NCBI RefSeq assembly: GCF_001514125.1
Contig: NZ_KQ948568.1
Span: 62,001 to 126,000, forward strand
Direction: 5' to 3'
Source: Streptomyces longwoodensis
Lineage (GTDB): Bacteria; Actinomycetota; Actinomycetes; Streptomycetales; Streptomycetaceae
Length of the DNA: 64,000 bases
The notes beneath the pieces were generated by a model. The model was not told the DNA's origin. It searched no databases and was given only the letters and a program-made list of their open reading frames with translations. This document shows, one piece after another, positions 24,366-33,072 of this stretch. Position 1 is the first letter of the stretch; each line of letters opens with the position of its first letter. The translations under genes and the position numbers were made by a program.

Positions 24366-25709
24366 ATGGCCGAGCGGGACGAACCGGGCGTCATCGGCCG
24401 CCGCGTGCAGAAGCTGCGCGTGGACAAGGGCCTCACCCAGCGGCAACTGGCCGAGCCCACCTACACCCCCGCCTACGTCTCCACCCTGGAGGCCGGCCGC
24501 GTGCGCCCCTCCGACGAGGCCCTGCGCCACATCGCCGGCCGCCTCGGCGTCGACTTCGAGGAGCTGGCCACCGGCCGCCCCGCCCACCTCGGCACCGACC
24601 TGCGCCTGCGCCTCACCGAGGCCCAGCGCACCCTCGCCACCGGCGCCGCCGAGGACGCCGCCCGCCAGTACGCCGCCCTGCTCGCCGAGGCCGAGCGGCA
24701 CGGGCTCGTCGAGGAACAGGCCACCGCCCTGCTCGGCCTCGGCGAGTGCGGCATCGACACCGGCGACCTCACCACCGCCCGCGCCCACTTCGAGCGCGCC
24801 GAGGCCCGCCTGGCCGACGCCCCCCTGCCCGCCCGCGTCCCCGCCCTGCGCGGCCGCGCCGTCACCCACTACCTCGCCGGTGAACTCCGCTACGCCGTCT
24901 ACCTGCTGGAGTCCACCCTCGACGAACTCAACCGCGGCGGCCTGCACGACCCCGACGCCCTGCTCCTGCTGTACGCCTCCGCCATCGGCCCGTACATGGA
25001 CATGGGCGCCCATGCCCGCGCCGCCCAGGCCGCCGAACTCGCCCTCGCCCTCGCCCCGCAGGTCGGCGACCCCGCCCTCGTCGCCCGCATGCACCGCTCC
25101 GTCGCCCGCACCCTCCTCGCCGAGGGCCGCATCGCCGAGGCCGACGCCTCCCTGGCCAAGGCGAGCGAGCTCTACCGCCAGCTCCAGCTCCGCACCGAAC
25201 TCGCCAACTGCCACTGGATGCGCGGCTACGTCAGCGCCCAGCACGGCGACCTCGCCCGCGCCGAGGACGAGCTGCGCCAGGCGCAGAGCATGCTCGACGC
25301 CCAGCGCGCCGCCCTCTACAGCAGCCAGGTCGCCGTCGAACTCGCCGACGTGCTGCACCGGCGCGGCCGCTCCGACGAGGCCGCCGCCCAGCTGCACCGG
25401 GTCCTCGGCGACCTGTCCTCCGAGCGCGGCGCCGTCCACTCCGCCGCCGCACACCGCCTGCTCGGCATCATCGCCGAGGACGCCCGCGACACCGAGGCCG
25501 CCGAGGAGCACTACGTCCGCGCCCTCAGCCTGCTGGAACGGGCCGGCGCCGCCGGCGACCTCGCAGACCTGTGCCGCCTCCTCGGCGACCTGCTGCGCCG
25601 CACCGGCCGTACGGAGGCCGCCCTCGACGCCTACCGCACGGGCCTGGGCCACCGCACGGCCCCCGGCACCACCACCCTCGGCCCGGCCCCGGCCCAGCCA
25701 CCCCTGTGA
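24366..25709 (+). CDS. XRE-family regulator with TPR domain
   Basis: This 447-residue protein starts with a helix-turn-helix at about residues 10-65 (IGRRVQKLRVDKGLTQRQLA, TPAYVSTLEAGRVRPSD). The rest is a superhelix of about nine TPR-like units, with repeating A-x-x-x-Y/L-A and GD-x-x-x-A patterns. This architecture binds peptides in quorum-type regulators, although in Streptomyces the ligand is usually unknown. GGGGAGCGGGAC precedes the ATG. The 24291 palindrome in its promoter fits autoregulation. No small peptide gene is evident beside it. Confidence 0.9.
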   Translation: MAERDEPGVIGRRVQKLRVDKGLTQRQLAEPTYTPAYVSTLEAGRVRPSDEALRHIAGRLGVDFEELATGRPAHLGTDLRLRLTEAQRTLATGAAEDAARQYAALLAEAERHGLVEEQATALLGLGECGIDTGDLTTARAHFERAEARLADAPLPARVPALRGRAVTHYLAGELRYAVYLLESTLDELNRGGLHDPDALLLLYASAIGPYMDMGAHARAAQAAELALALAPQVGDPALVARMHRSVARTLLAEGRIAEADASLAKASELYRQLQLRTELANCHWMRGYVSAQHGDLARAEDELRQAQSMLDAQRAALYSSQVAVELADVLHRRGRSDEAAAQLHRVLGDLSSERGAVHSAAAHRLLGIIAEDARDTEAAEEHYVRALSLLERAGAAGDLADLCRLLGDLLRRTGRTEAALDAYRTGLGHRTAPGTTTLGPAPAQPPL

Positions 25710-25843
25710 CGCGCCAGGGGAGGCTCCGGCCCACGTCGGTCGGTCCAGCGCTCGCGAAATGGTCGTTTCTACCGCAAACCGGACGGGTACCCCGCCCGCA
25801 CGGGGCGGTGGTGCGGGCGGAGGTGCGGGCGGAGGTGAGGGTC

Positions 25844-26554
25844 GTGTCCGAGCGGGACCGCGTCGTGCAGGTGCTCGCCGAGGAGGTGCGCGGGGCGGGC
25901 CCGGCGGAGACGCCCGGGCGGCTGTGCCACGCGGCGGTGCGGCTGCTGCCGGTGACCGGCGCGAGCGTGTCGTTGTGCTCCGAGGGGATGCCCGTACCGC
26001 TCAGCGCGAGCAGCCCGCGCGTGGAGTACCTCATGGAAGTGCAGGCCACCCTCGGCGACGGCCCCTGCCTCACCGCCGCGGCGACCGGCGCCCCGGTGTT
26101 CGCAGGTGACCTCACGGCCGACCGGGACGCGCTGCGCTGGCCGGTGTACGCCCAGCAGGCGGCCGCCGCCGGGATCCGCGCCGTGTACGCGCTGCCGCTC
26201 GGCCACCGCACCGTGTGCGTCGGCACGCTCGACCTCTACCGCGAGGCCCCCGGCATCCTCGACGTCGCCGACCTGGACGCGGCCCGCACCGTGGCCGACG
26301 AGATGACCCGGGCGCTGACGGCCCTGACCTGGTCCACGGAGAGCGGGCGCCGCGACGAGGACACCTGGCTGCGCGCGCTGATCGCCCACCACGACGAGGT
26401 GTACCAGGCCGTCGGCGTGGTCATGGCCCAGCTCGGCGTCCCCGCCGACGACGCCCTGGCCCGCCTGCGCGCCCGCGCCTTCGCCCAGGGCCGCACGGTG
26501 ACGAACATGGCCCACGAGGTGGTGGACCTGCGCCAGGACTTCGACGCGGGCTGA
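25844..26554 (+). CDS. GAF-ANTAR protein (first copy)
   Basis: A 236-residue protein with a GAF sensor domain at about residues 15-165 (VTGASVSLCSEGMP, LGDGPCLTAAATGAPV, RWPVYAQQAAAAGIRAVYALPL) and a C-terminal ANTAR RNA-binding domain (VYQAVGVVMAQLGVPADDAL, then RAFAQGRTVTNMAHEVV). ANTAR proteins bind paired stem-loops in nascent RNA and prevent termination. The GTG at 25844 follows GGAGGTGAGG closely. It is a paralogue of the minus-strand gene at 40256. RNA targets and the GAF ligand are unknown. Confidence 0.93.
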   Translation: MSERDRVVQVLAEEVRGAGPAETPGRLCHAAVRLLPVTGASVSLCSEGMPVPLSASSPRVEYLMEVQATLGDGPCLTAAATGAPVFAGDLTADRDALRWPVYAQQAAAAGIRAVYALPLGHRTVCVGTLDLYREAPGILDVADLDAARTVADEMTRALTALTWSTESGRRDEDTWLRALIAHHDEVYQAVGVVMAQLGVPADDALARLRARAFAQGRTVTNMAHEVVDLRQDFDAG

Positions 26555-26573
26555 ACCGCCGGACGCCGTCGCG

Positions 26574-27347
26574 TCAGACCTGGGCCCGGCCCTGCTTGCG
26601 CACGTCCGCCAGGCGCAGGGCGCCGACCTGGACGGCGGCCTGGGTGGCCTCGTTCGCCACGTCGCCCAGGCCGCCGTTGGTCAGGGCGAAGGAGTCCTCG
26701 CCGACGCGCACGGCGGCCACGTCCAGCGTGAGCACGGTCGGCTCGCCGGTCGGCGGGTGCGCCGTGAGGACCACCCGCAGGCCCTGGCGCGCGTCGCCGA
26801 CCTCCGGCAGGGGCGCGTCGAAGACCTGCACGTCCTGGGTGACGTCCTGACCGGCCCGGGCCGAGAACCGGGCGCAGTCCCGCGGCATCGTCGCCAGCCA
26901 GGCCAGCGTGCGGTCCGTGTCCTGCGGGGTGCGGCCGCCGATCTGGTAGCGCAGCTGGGCGCCGGTGTCGGCGTCGTCCAGGCCGACGGCCGCGCGGGGC
27001 GGGCCGCCGAGGAGTTCGTCGGTGTAGAGCACGTCCAGCAGGCGCTGGCAGGGGCCGGCCACGGTCGACTTCAGCATGCCGTCCCGCCAGGTGGCCGCGC
27101 CGCGCGTCGCGGACCAGGGCGCGCCCAGGTCGGTCTCGGTGATGAGCGCGGCCTGCGCCTGCGCCTCGGTGAGCGCCGCGCCGTTGCCCGACGTCCGCGC
27201 CTTGGGCGAGGGCACCGCCGAGGGGGAGGCGATCGTCGGCAGGGAGCGGGGCGCGGTCGGCGGATGCTCCAGCCCGAGGCTCTGGCAGCCGGTGGCGCCG
27301 AGCAGTCCCACAGCGAGCAGGAGGACGCGGGCGGGTGCGACGGTCAT
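26574..27347 (-). CDS. Lipoprotein of unknown function
   Basis: A 257-residue protein with a signal peptide and a lipobox-like site (ARVLLLAVGLLGATGC), so Cys21 is probably lipidated and the mature protein is anchored outside the membrane. A Pro/Ser-rich linker precedes a domain (about 60-250) with paired Cys residues (GPCQRLL and PRDCARF). The residue at the -3 position is Ala rather than the usual Leu. AGGAGG precedes the ATG. I do not recognise the domain. It is convergent with the first GAF-ANTAR gene. Confidence 0.78.
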   Translation of the reverse strand: MTVAPARVLLLAVGLLGATGCQSLGLEHPPTAPRSLPTIASPSAVPSPKARTSGNGAALTEAQAQAALITETDLGAPWSATRGAATWRDGMLKSTVAGPCQRLLDVLYTDELLGGPPRAAVGLDDADTGAQLRYQIGGRTPQDTDRTLAWLATMPRDCARFSARAGQDVTQDVQVFDAPLPEVGDARQGLRVVLTAHPPTGEPTVLTLDVAAVRVGEDSFALTNGGLGDVANEATQAAVQVGALRLADVRKQGRAQV

Positions 27348-27629
27348 CGGGTGCCTCCTGGGCGGGCGGGCCGTGGGGGTGCGGGGACCTCCGGTCGGGA
27401 TGTCGCGGAGATACCTCCCTCACGGCACCACCAGCCGCACCACCCGACCAGCGCCCGAGCCCGTACGGGTGACCCAGGTTGCTGCGCCCGGGTGCCCCAC
27501 CGGGGCCTGCCGGCCGACTCAGGGGCCCGGGCCGGCCGTCCGCCGGGGCAGTCGCGCTCGTCGGCTCGGCCGCCACCTGGCTCGGCCGCCCACTGGCTCA
27601 GCCGCGCGCCCGCTCAGTCGCCCCCGGGC

Positions 27630-27986
27630 TCAGTCGTCCGCCGTGCAGTGGGCCAGGAGGGCCGCGAGTTCCGGGTCCACCACGCGGTAGCGCACCACGC
27701 GGCCCTCCTTCTCGCCGGTGACCGCGCCCGCCGCGCGCAGCAGGCGCAGGGCCTGGGAGACGGCGGGGTCGTTCATGCCGGTGGCGACGGCGAGGTCGGA
27801 CACGGCCAGGGGGCCGGTCCGGTGCAGGGCGAGGAGCAGCGCCAGCCGCTTGGGGTCGGCGAGCAGGGCGAAGCGGTCGGCCCAGGCGCGGACACGACCG
27901 GCGTCACCGATCGCGGCGATGGCGTCGCACACCCGGTGACCGTCGATGGTGCGGCGGTCGGCACGGTCGGCCGGTACGAGATGCAT
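27630..27986 (-). CDS. ArsR-family metal-responsive repressor
   Basis: The 118-residue protein is a winged-helix repressor: RVRAWADRFALLADPKRLALLLALHRTG, then MNDPAVSQALRLLRAAGAV as recognition helix region and GRVVRYRVVDPELAALL. It resembles nickel/cobalt sensors of the NmtR/KmtR branch, but I cannot assign metal ligands with certainty; candidates are His2, His26, Cys29 and the C-terminal His/Cys (LLAHC). The ATG at 27986 is the family-like start. It is divergent from the riboswitch-controlled NiCoT permease gene, with a 30-base palindrome between them. Confidence 0.85.
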   Translation of the reverse strand: MHLVPADRADRRTIDGHRVCDAIAAIGDAGRVRAWADRFALLADPKRLALLLALHRTGPLAVSDLAVATGMNDPAVSQALRLLRAAGAVTGEKEGRVVRYRVVDPELAALLAHCTADD

Positions 27987-28019
27987 GGGGGCATCCTCGC
28001 AGGCGCCCGTATGTGATCT

Positions 28020-28049
28020 TGCATACCTGCGTAGCTGTGCAGCTATGCA
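28020..28049. promoter_or_regulatory. 30-base palindrome, probable ArsR operator
   Basis: The outer arms are TGCATA (28020-28025) and TATGCA (28044-28049); 26 of 30 positions are self-complementary. It lies 34 bases upstream of the ArsR start and 30 bases before the riboswitch, so one bound repressor could block both promoters. Confidence 0.65.
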
Positions 28050-28079
28050 GAGGACGGCGCGGCCCCCTACGGTGGGCGG

Positions 28080-28240
28080 GCCGTGGTGCTCGGGAAGCCG
28101 GTGGGAAACCGGCGCGGCCCTCGCCACTGTGACCGGGGAGTCCCCGTTCCGTCCGGCACCCGCCGGGCCACTGGTCGTACGACCGGGAAGGCAGGAACGG
28201 CGGACGCACCAGCCCCGTAAGCCAGGAGACCGGCCACGGC
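28080..28240 (+). ncRNA. Cobalamin (B12) riboswitch
   Basis: The closing stem P1 pairs GCCGTGG (28080-28086) with CCACGGC (28234-28240). Diagnostic blocks occur in order: GGGAAGCCGGTGGGAAACC (28092-28110), GCCACTGTGACC (28123-28134), CGGGAAGGC and the B12 box GCCAGGAGACCGGCC near 28221-28235. This is the classic cobalamin aptamer, and the NiCoT gene starts 41 bases downstream. When adenosylcobalamin is plentiful it should lower expression. Confidence 0.92.
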
Positions 28241-28280
28241 AGCTCACGAAGTGATCCACGAGGTGCTGGAGCGTGAACCC

Positions 28281-29363
28281 ATGACCGATGCCGTCTCCTT
28301 CCGCTGGCGACGCGAGGACACCGTACGGACCGCGGGGCTGATGGCGGTGATCGCCGCCCTGCACGTGGTGGCGTTCGGCATCCTGTTCCTGCTGGTCGTC
28401 CCGGCCCACTACGAGGTCGGTGACAAGGCGTTCGGGATCGGCCTGGGCATCACCGCGTACACGCTCGGCATGCGGCACGCCTTCGACGCCGACCACATCG
28501 CGGCGATCGACAACACCACCCGCAAGCTGATGGCGGACGGCAAGCGGCCGGTGTCCGTGGGCTTCTGGTTCGCGCTCGGCCACTCCAGCGTGGTGGTGCT
28601 GATGGCCGGTCTCGTCGCGGGCGGCGCCGCGCTCGCGGGCGTCCTGATGAACGACGACTCGCGCACCCACCAGGTCCTCGGCGTCGTCGGCACGACCGTC
28701 TCGGGGACCTTCCTCTACCTGATCGCCGCCCTCAACCTGGTGGCCCTGCTGGGCATCCTGAAGGTGTTCCGGGCGATGCGGGCCGGCGAGTACGACGAGC
28801 GGGAGCTCGAACAGCACCTGGACTCACGGGGGTTCATGAACCGCATCCTCGGCCGCCTCACCAAGTCCATCAGCCGCCCCGGCCAGATGTTCCCGCTCGG
28901 CTTCGTCTTCGGCCTGGGCTTCGACACGGCCACCGAGATCACCCTGATGGTGATGGCCGGCTCGGGCGCGGCGGCGGGGCTGCCCTGGTACGCGGTGCTG
29001 TGCCTGCCGCTGCTGTTCGCGGCCGGGATGAGCCTGTTCGACACGCTCGACGGCACGTTCATGAACTTCGCCTACCAGTGGGCGTTCTCCAACCCGGTGC
29101 GCAAGGTGTTCTACAACCTCACCATCACCGGCCTGTCCATCGCGGTCGCCTTCGTCATCGGCACCATCGAACTCGTCGGCGTGCTGCACGAGAAGCTCGA
29201 CCTGACCGACGCGGTCACCACCTGGATCGCCGACATCGACCTGGACCACGTCGGCTACCTCATCGTCGGCCTGTTCGTCGTCGTGTGGGCGGCGGCGGTG
29301 GCGTACTGGAAGCTCGCCAAGGTCGAACAGCGCTGGACGCCGCGCCCGGCGGACACGGCCTGA
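28281..29363 (+). CDS. NiCoT-family nickel/cobalt permease
   Basis: A 360-residue HoxN/HupN/NixA family transporter with eight or so hydrophobic helices. The signature HAFDADHIAAIDN (helix II), FALGHSSVVVLMAG, and LGFDTATEITLMV are present. NiCoT proteins import Ni2+ or Co2+ across the membrane; a cobalamin riboswitch upstream indicates that cobalt for vitamin B12 is the physiological need. ATG at 28281 with GGAG upstream is preferred; GTG at 28251 is possible. The gene is regulated by the riboswitch and probably by the divergent ArsR protein. Confidence 0.93.
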   Translation: MTDAVSFRWRREDTVRTAGLMAVIAALHVVAFGILFLLVVPAHYEVGDKAFGIGLGITAYTLGMRHAFDADHIAAIDNTTRKLMADGKRPVSVGFWFALGHSSVVVLMAGLVAGGAALAGVLMNDDSRTHQVLGVVGTTVSGTFLYLIAALNLVALLGILKVFRAMRAGEYDERELEQHLDSRGFMNRILGRLTKSISRPGQMFPLGFVFGLGFDTATEITLMVMAGSGAAAGLPWYAVLCLPLLFAAGMSLFDTLDGTFMNFAYQWAFSNPVRKVFYNLTITGLSIAVAFVIGTIELVGVLHEKLDLTDAVTTWIADIDLDHVGYLIVGLFVVVWAAAVAYWKLAKVEQRWTPRPADTA

Positions 29364-29397
29364 GCGCCGGGCCGCGGGCGCTGGGGCGCGACCGCCG

Positions 29398-30360
29398 TCA
29401 CGGGCCCTCCACCGTCGCCAGGTACAGCTTCACGTAGCGGTCCACGTCGACGTCCAGCGCCACGTCCACCAGGGCCGGGGTGCGCGACGCGCCGTGGATC
29501 TCGGACTCGCCGGGGCGCGGGCGGCGGTCCACGACCGTCTGGCCGCGGGTCGGGCCGGGGGCCAGGGACACCTCCACCGGGAGCAGCCGGGTGGTGATGC
29601 CCTGCGGGTCGGCCACCGCGCAGACCGCGCCCGCGTCGCCGAGGCCGCCCGCGTCGTCCTCCGCGGCGGGGGAGGCGGGGCGGTGCGCGAGGAGGTCGCC
29701 GGCCAGCCGGGCGCCGGGTTCCGTGCTCGCGCGCAGCCGCCGTACGTCCGCGCCGGGCACCACGACCCGGGTGAACACGTCCAGGCCGTACATCGTGATC
29801 GGCACCCCGGCGGTGAGCAGGACCGCGGCCGCCTCCGGGTCGTGCCAGACGTTGAACTCGGCGACGGGCGTGGCGTTCCCGGTGGTCACCGCGCCGCCCA
29901 TGAAGACGATCCGCCCGATGTTGCGGACCACCTCGGGGTGGGTGCGCAGCAGCAGCGCGATGTTCGTCAGCGGGGCCGTGGGGACGAGGGTGACCGGGCG
30001 GGGGCTGGACAGGATGGCGTGGCGCAGCAGCGTCACGGCGTCCGTGTCGGCCGCCCGGCGGGTCGGCGCGGGCAGGCCCAGGTCGCCCATGCCGTCGCTG
30101 CCGTGCACGTGCCGGGCCACCCGCACCGGCTCGATCAGCGGCCGCTCGGCGCCGCGCGCGACCGGCACCTGCGGGGCGCCGGCCTGCTCCAGCACGGTCA
30201 GCGTGTTGCGGACGACGCCGTCGACGTCGGTGTTCCCGGCGACACAGGTCACCGCCCGCAGGTCCAGCCCCGGGTGCCGCACGGCGAACAGCAGCGCGAG
30301 GGCGTCGTCGACCCCCGTGTCGCAGTCGATGACCACCGGAATGGGCTCCGCACCGTCCAT
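29398..30360 (-). CDS. Nucleoside hydrolase (IunH-like)
   Basis: This 320-residue enzyme has the hallmark Asp-rich N-terminus VVIDCDTGVDDALALLFA, and later TLVPTAPLTNIALLL, IVFMGGAVTTGNATPVAEFN and NVWHDPEAAAVLL. Family members cleave the N-glycosidic bond of ribonucleosides to free base and ribose, for salvage. The ATG at 30360 has AAGGAG ten bases upstream. It is convergent with the NiCoT gene and divergent from the GH13 gene. Base preference is not readable by eye. Confidence 0.92.
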   Translation of the reverse strand: MDGAEPIPVVIDCDTGVDDALALLFAVRHPGLDLRAVTCVAGNTDVDGVVRNTLTVLEQAGAPQVPVARGAERPLIEPVRVARHVHGSDGMGDLGLPAPTRRAADTDAVTLLRHAILSSPRPVTLVPTAPLTNIALLLRTHPEVVRNIGRIVFMGGAVTTGNATPVAEFNVWHDPEAAAVLLTAGVPITMYGLDVFTRVVVPGADVRRLRASTEPGARLAGDLLAHRPASPAAEDDAGGLGDAGAVCAVADPQGITTRLLPVEVSLAPGPTRGQTVVDRRPRPGESEIHGASRTPALVDVALDVDVDRYVKLYLATVEGP

Positions 30361-30440
30361 GACACCACGCTCCTTCAGCTCACCTCCGAGCGTAGGCGCC
30401 GGGGGGTTCACTTTCCCGGCAAGCTGGACACCCTTTCCTC

Positions 30441-32087
30441 GTGACCGATCTCTCCACGAGGAACCCCGACTGGTGGCGCCAGTCCGTCGTCTACCAGGTG
30501 TACCCGCGCAGCTTCGCCGACGCCGACGGGGACGGCCTGGGCGACCTGCGGGGCGTCACCGAACGCCTGGCCCACCTCGCCGCGCTCGGCGTGGACGCGC
30601 TGTGGCTCAGCCCCTTCTACCCCTCCGAGCTCGCCGACGGCGGCTACGACGTCATCGACCACCGCGACGTCGACCCGCGTCTGGGCAGCCTCGACGACTT
30701 CGACGCGCTCACCCCCGAGGCGCACCGGCTCGGGCTCAAGGTCGTCGTCGACCTGGTCCCCAACCACACCTCGCACCGCCACGTCTGGTTCCAGGAGGCC
30801 CTGGCAGCCGGTCCCGGCTCGGCGGCCCGGGCGCGGTACGTGTTCCGCGACGGGCGCGGCGCGCACGGCGAACTCCCGCCCAGCGACTGGCAGTCCGTGT
30901 TCGGGGGCAGCGCCTGGCAGCGGGTGCCGGACGGGCAGTGGTACCTGCACCTGTTCGCCGCCGAACAGCCCGACCTCGACTGGTCGAACGAGGAGGTCCG
31001 CGAGGACGCCCGCACCACGCTGCGGTTCTGGTCGGACCGGGGCGTGGACGGCTTCCGCGTCGACGTGGCGCACGCGCTCGTGAAGGACCTGGGCGAGCCG
31101 CTGCGCGACCTCGGCGCGCTGCCCGCCACCGGCGAGGAGGCCCTGCCCCTGGTCCCGCCCGGCACGCACCCCTACTGGGACCGGGACGAGGTGCACGACG
31201 TCTACCGCGACTGGCGCCGCGTCCTCGACTCCTACGACCCCCCGCGCACGGCGGTCGCGGAGGCGTGGGTGCCCGTCGAGCGGCGCGCGCTGTACGCCCG
31301 CCCGGACGAACTGGGCCAGGCGTTCAACTTCGAGTACCTCCAGGCCCCGTGGGACGCGGAGACGCTGCGCGCGGTCATCACCGGGTCGCTGCGCAGCGCG
31401 CGCGAGGCGGGGGCGTCGGCCACCTGGGTGCTGTCCAACCACGACGTCGTACGGCACGCCTCCCGGCTGATGCTGCCGCCCGGCACCGACGAGAACACCT
31501 GGCTGCTGTCCGGCGGCCACGCCCCGCGCGTCGATCCGGAGGCCGGGCTGCGGCGGGCGCGGGCGGCGACCCTGCTGATGCTGGCGCTGCCCGGGTCCGC
31601 GTACCTCTACCAGGGCGAGGAACTGGGCCTGCCCGAGGTCGCCGACCTGCCGGTGGAGGTGCTCCAGGACCCGGTGTGGGAGCAGACCGGGCACGTGCGC
31701 AAGGGCCGGGACGGCTGCCGGGTGCCGCTGCCGTGGACGACCGACGGCCCGTCGTACGGCTTCGGCGCGGGCGGGGCGTGGCTGCCGCAGCCGTCGTCCT
31801 TCGCGGCGTACGCCGTCCAGGCCCAGGACGGGGTGGAGGGCTCGACCCTGGAGCTGTGCCGCAGGGCGCTGCGGCTGCGGCGCAAGCTGCTGCAGGGCGA
31901 GGAGCTGACCTGGGCGCCGGACGCGCCGGACGCGGTGCTGTCCTTCGCGCGCGGGGACGGCTGGCGGTGCGTCACCAACCTCGGCACCGACGCCGTGCGG
32001 CTGCCGGGGGGCGAGGTGCTGCTGGCCAGCACCCCGCTGGACGACGAGGGCGTCCTGCCGCCGGACACCACGGTCTGGCTGGCCTGA
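30441..32087 (+). CDS. GH13 alpha-glucosidase/oligo-1,6-glucosidase-like enzyme
   Basis: The 548-residue protein shows the GH13 regions: YQVYPRSFADADGDGLGDL, VDLVPNHTS, GFRVDVAHAL (nucleophile Asp), AVAEAW (acid/base Glu) and LSNHDVVRHASR (transition-state Asp), plus YQGEELGLPE. These define an intact (beta/alpha)8 alpha-glucosidase of the maltose/isomaltose kind. There is no signal peptide, so it is cytoplasmic and probably acts on imported oligosaccharides. No sugar-transporter genes are adjacent. The GTG start at 30441 lacks a clear ribosome site. Confidence 0.92.
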   Translation: MTDLSTRNPDWWRQSVVYQVYPRSFADADGDGLGDLRGVTERLAHLAALGVDALWLSPFYPSELADGGYDVIDHRDVDPRLGSLDDFDALTPEAHRLGLKVVVDLVPNHTSHRHVWFQEALAAGPGSAARARYVFRDGRGAHGELPPSDWQSVFGGSAWQRVPDGQWYLHLFAAEQPDLDWSNEEVREDARTTLRFWSDRGVDGFRVDVAHALVKDLGEPLRDLGALPATGEEALPLVPPGTHPYWDRDEVHDVYRDWRRVLDSYDPPRTAVAEAWVPVERRALYARPDELGQAFNFEYLQAPWDAETLRAVITGSLRSAREAGASATWVLSNHDVVRHASRLMLPPGTDENTWLLSGGHAPRVDPEAGLRRARAATLLMLALPGSAYLYQGEELGLPEVADLPVEVLQDPVWEQTGHVRKGRDGCRVPLPWTTDGPSYGFGAGGAWLPQPSSFAAYAVQAQDGVEGSTLELCRRALRLRRKLLQGEELTWAPDAPDAVLSFARGDGWRCVTNLGTDAVRLPGGEVLLASTPLDDEGVLPPDTTVWLA

Positions 32088-32100
32088 GGCCGCGTGGGGC

Positions 32101-32877
32101 TCACCCCACCGTCGGCACGGGGGCGGGGGCCGGCGCCGCCCCGCCGGCGAGGCGGTCGATGTCCACCGGGGTGGACGTGGCGGTCGGCGGCGGGGTGAGC
32201 ACGATGGGCGGCTGACCGGCGCCCGGGGGCGGCGGGGTCAGGTCGGACTTGGGCAGCTTCGGCGGGGTGGTCTGCTGGAAGAGGGTCTGGTCGAAGTCGA
32301 CCAGACCGGTCTGCTCCATCACCGTGATGTGGTCCAGGACCGTGTCGTTGGCCTGGTCGGCGAGCGCGCGGACCAGGGAGTTCTTGGTGGTGGAGCGGAT
32401 CTTCGCGACGGTGTTGAAGATCGAGCCGTGCGTCATCCGCAGGATGTTGGCGAAGTCCTTGTCGAACTGCTGGCCCTTGCTGTCGGAGGCCAACTGGTTG
32501 ACGAAGCCGACCTGCTGGGGGCTGGCGATGTTGGGCAGGGTGATGTTCAGCATCGGCGCGATCTTGCGGCAGGTGGTGTCCAGCGCCGAGTGCCCGTCGA
32601 TGAGGTGCTGGCTGGCCGTGATGACGCCCTTGCTGCTGCCCTTCTGCACGCCCATCTGCCCCACCGGGTACTCCCACAGCCCGGCCGCCCGCACCTTCAC
32701 CACGAAGTCCCGGTCGGACTCGGTCAGCGGCCCCCACTGGGTGTTGGCGATGACCCGGTCCGGCGCGCTGGACACGGTGGTGATCCCGAGCATCGACGGA
32801 TAGGCCAGCGCGACGAGGGTGACGCTCAGGGCTCCCCCCACAAACAGAGTCCCCAGGGTGTTACGCGAAAGTCGCAC
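32101..32877 (-). CDS. DUF4142 membrane-anchored protein
   Basis: A 258-residue protein with an N-terminal hydrophobic anchor (residues about 7-27) and a helical DUF4142 domain (about 45-200; SDRDFVVKVRAAGLWEYPVG, SQHLIDGHSALDTTCRKIA, FANILRMTHGSIF). The C-terminal 60 residues are Pro/Thr-rich. The GTG at 32877 has GGAGGC five bases upstream. Function is unknown; DUF4142 proteins are ferritin-like helical proteins outside the membrane. It is convergent with the GH13 gene. Confidence 0.85.
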   Translation of the reverse strand: MRLSRNTLGTLFVGGALSVTLVALAYPSMLGITTVSSAPDRVIANTQWGPLTESDRDFVVKVRAAGLWEYPVGQMGVQKGSSKGVITASQHLIDGHSALDTTCRKIAPMLNITLPNIASPQQVGFVNQLASDSKGQQFDKDFANILRMTHGSIFNTVAKIRSTTKNSLVRALADQANDTVLDHITVMEQTGLVDFDQTLFQQTTPPKLPKSDLTPPPPGAGQPPIVLTPPPTATSTPVDIDRLAGGAAPAPAPVPTVG

Positions 32878-33072
32878 CGTGCCTCCTGCCCGGCCGGGTT
32901 CATCGGACACCCACAGATACGCAGCGGAGGTCGAGTCGTCTCGACCGGATCCGCAGTTTTCTCTCCGCGGCGGCACGAAAGTGCCCGAGGTCTGTCCGAA
33001 ACTCACCCTGGCATATGCGGTAACCCCCTGTCGACGACGGCCGTTGTGCAGGTCGGACAGGAGGGAGAGCCG

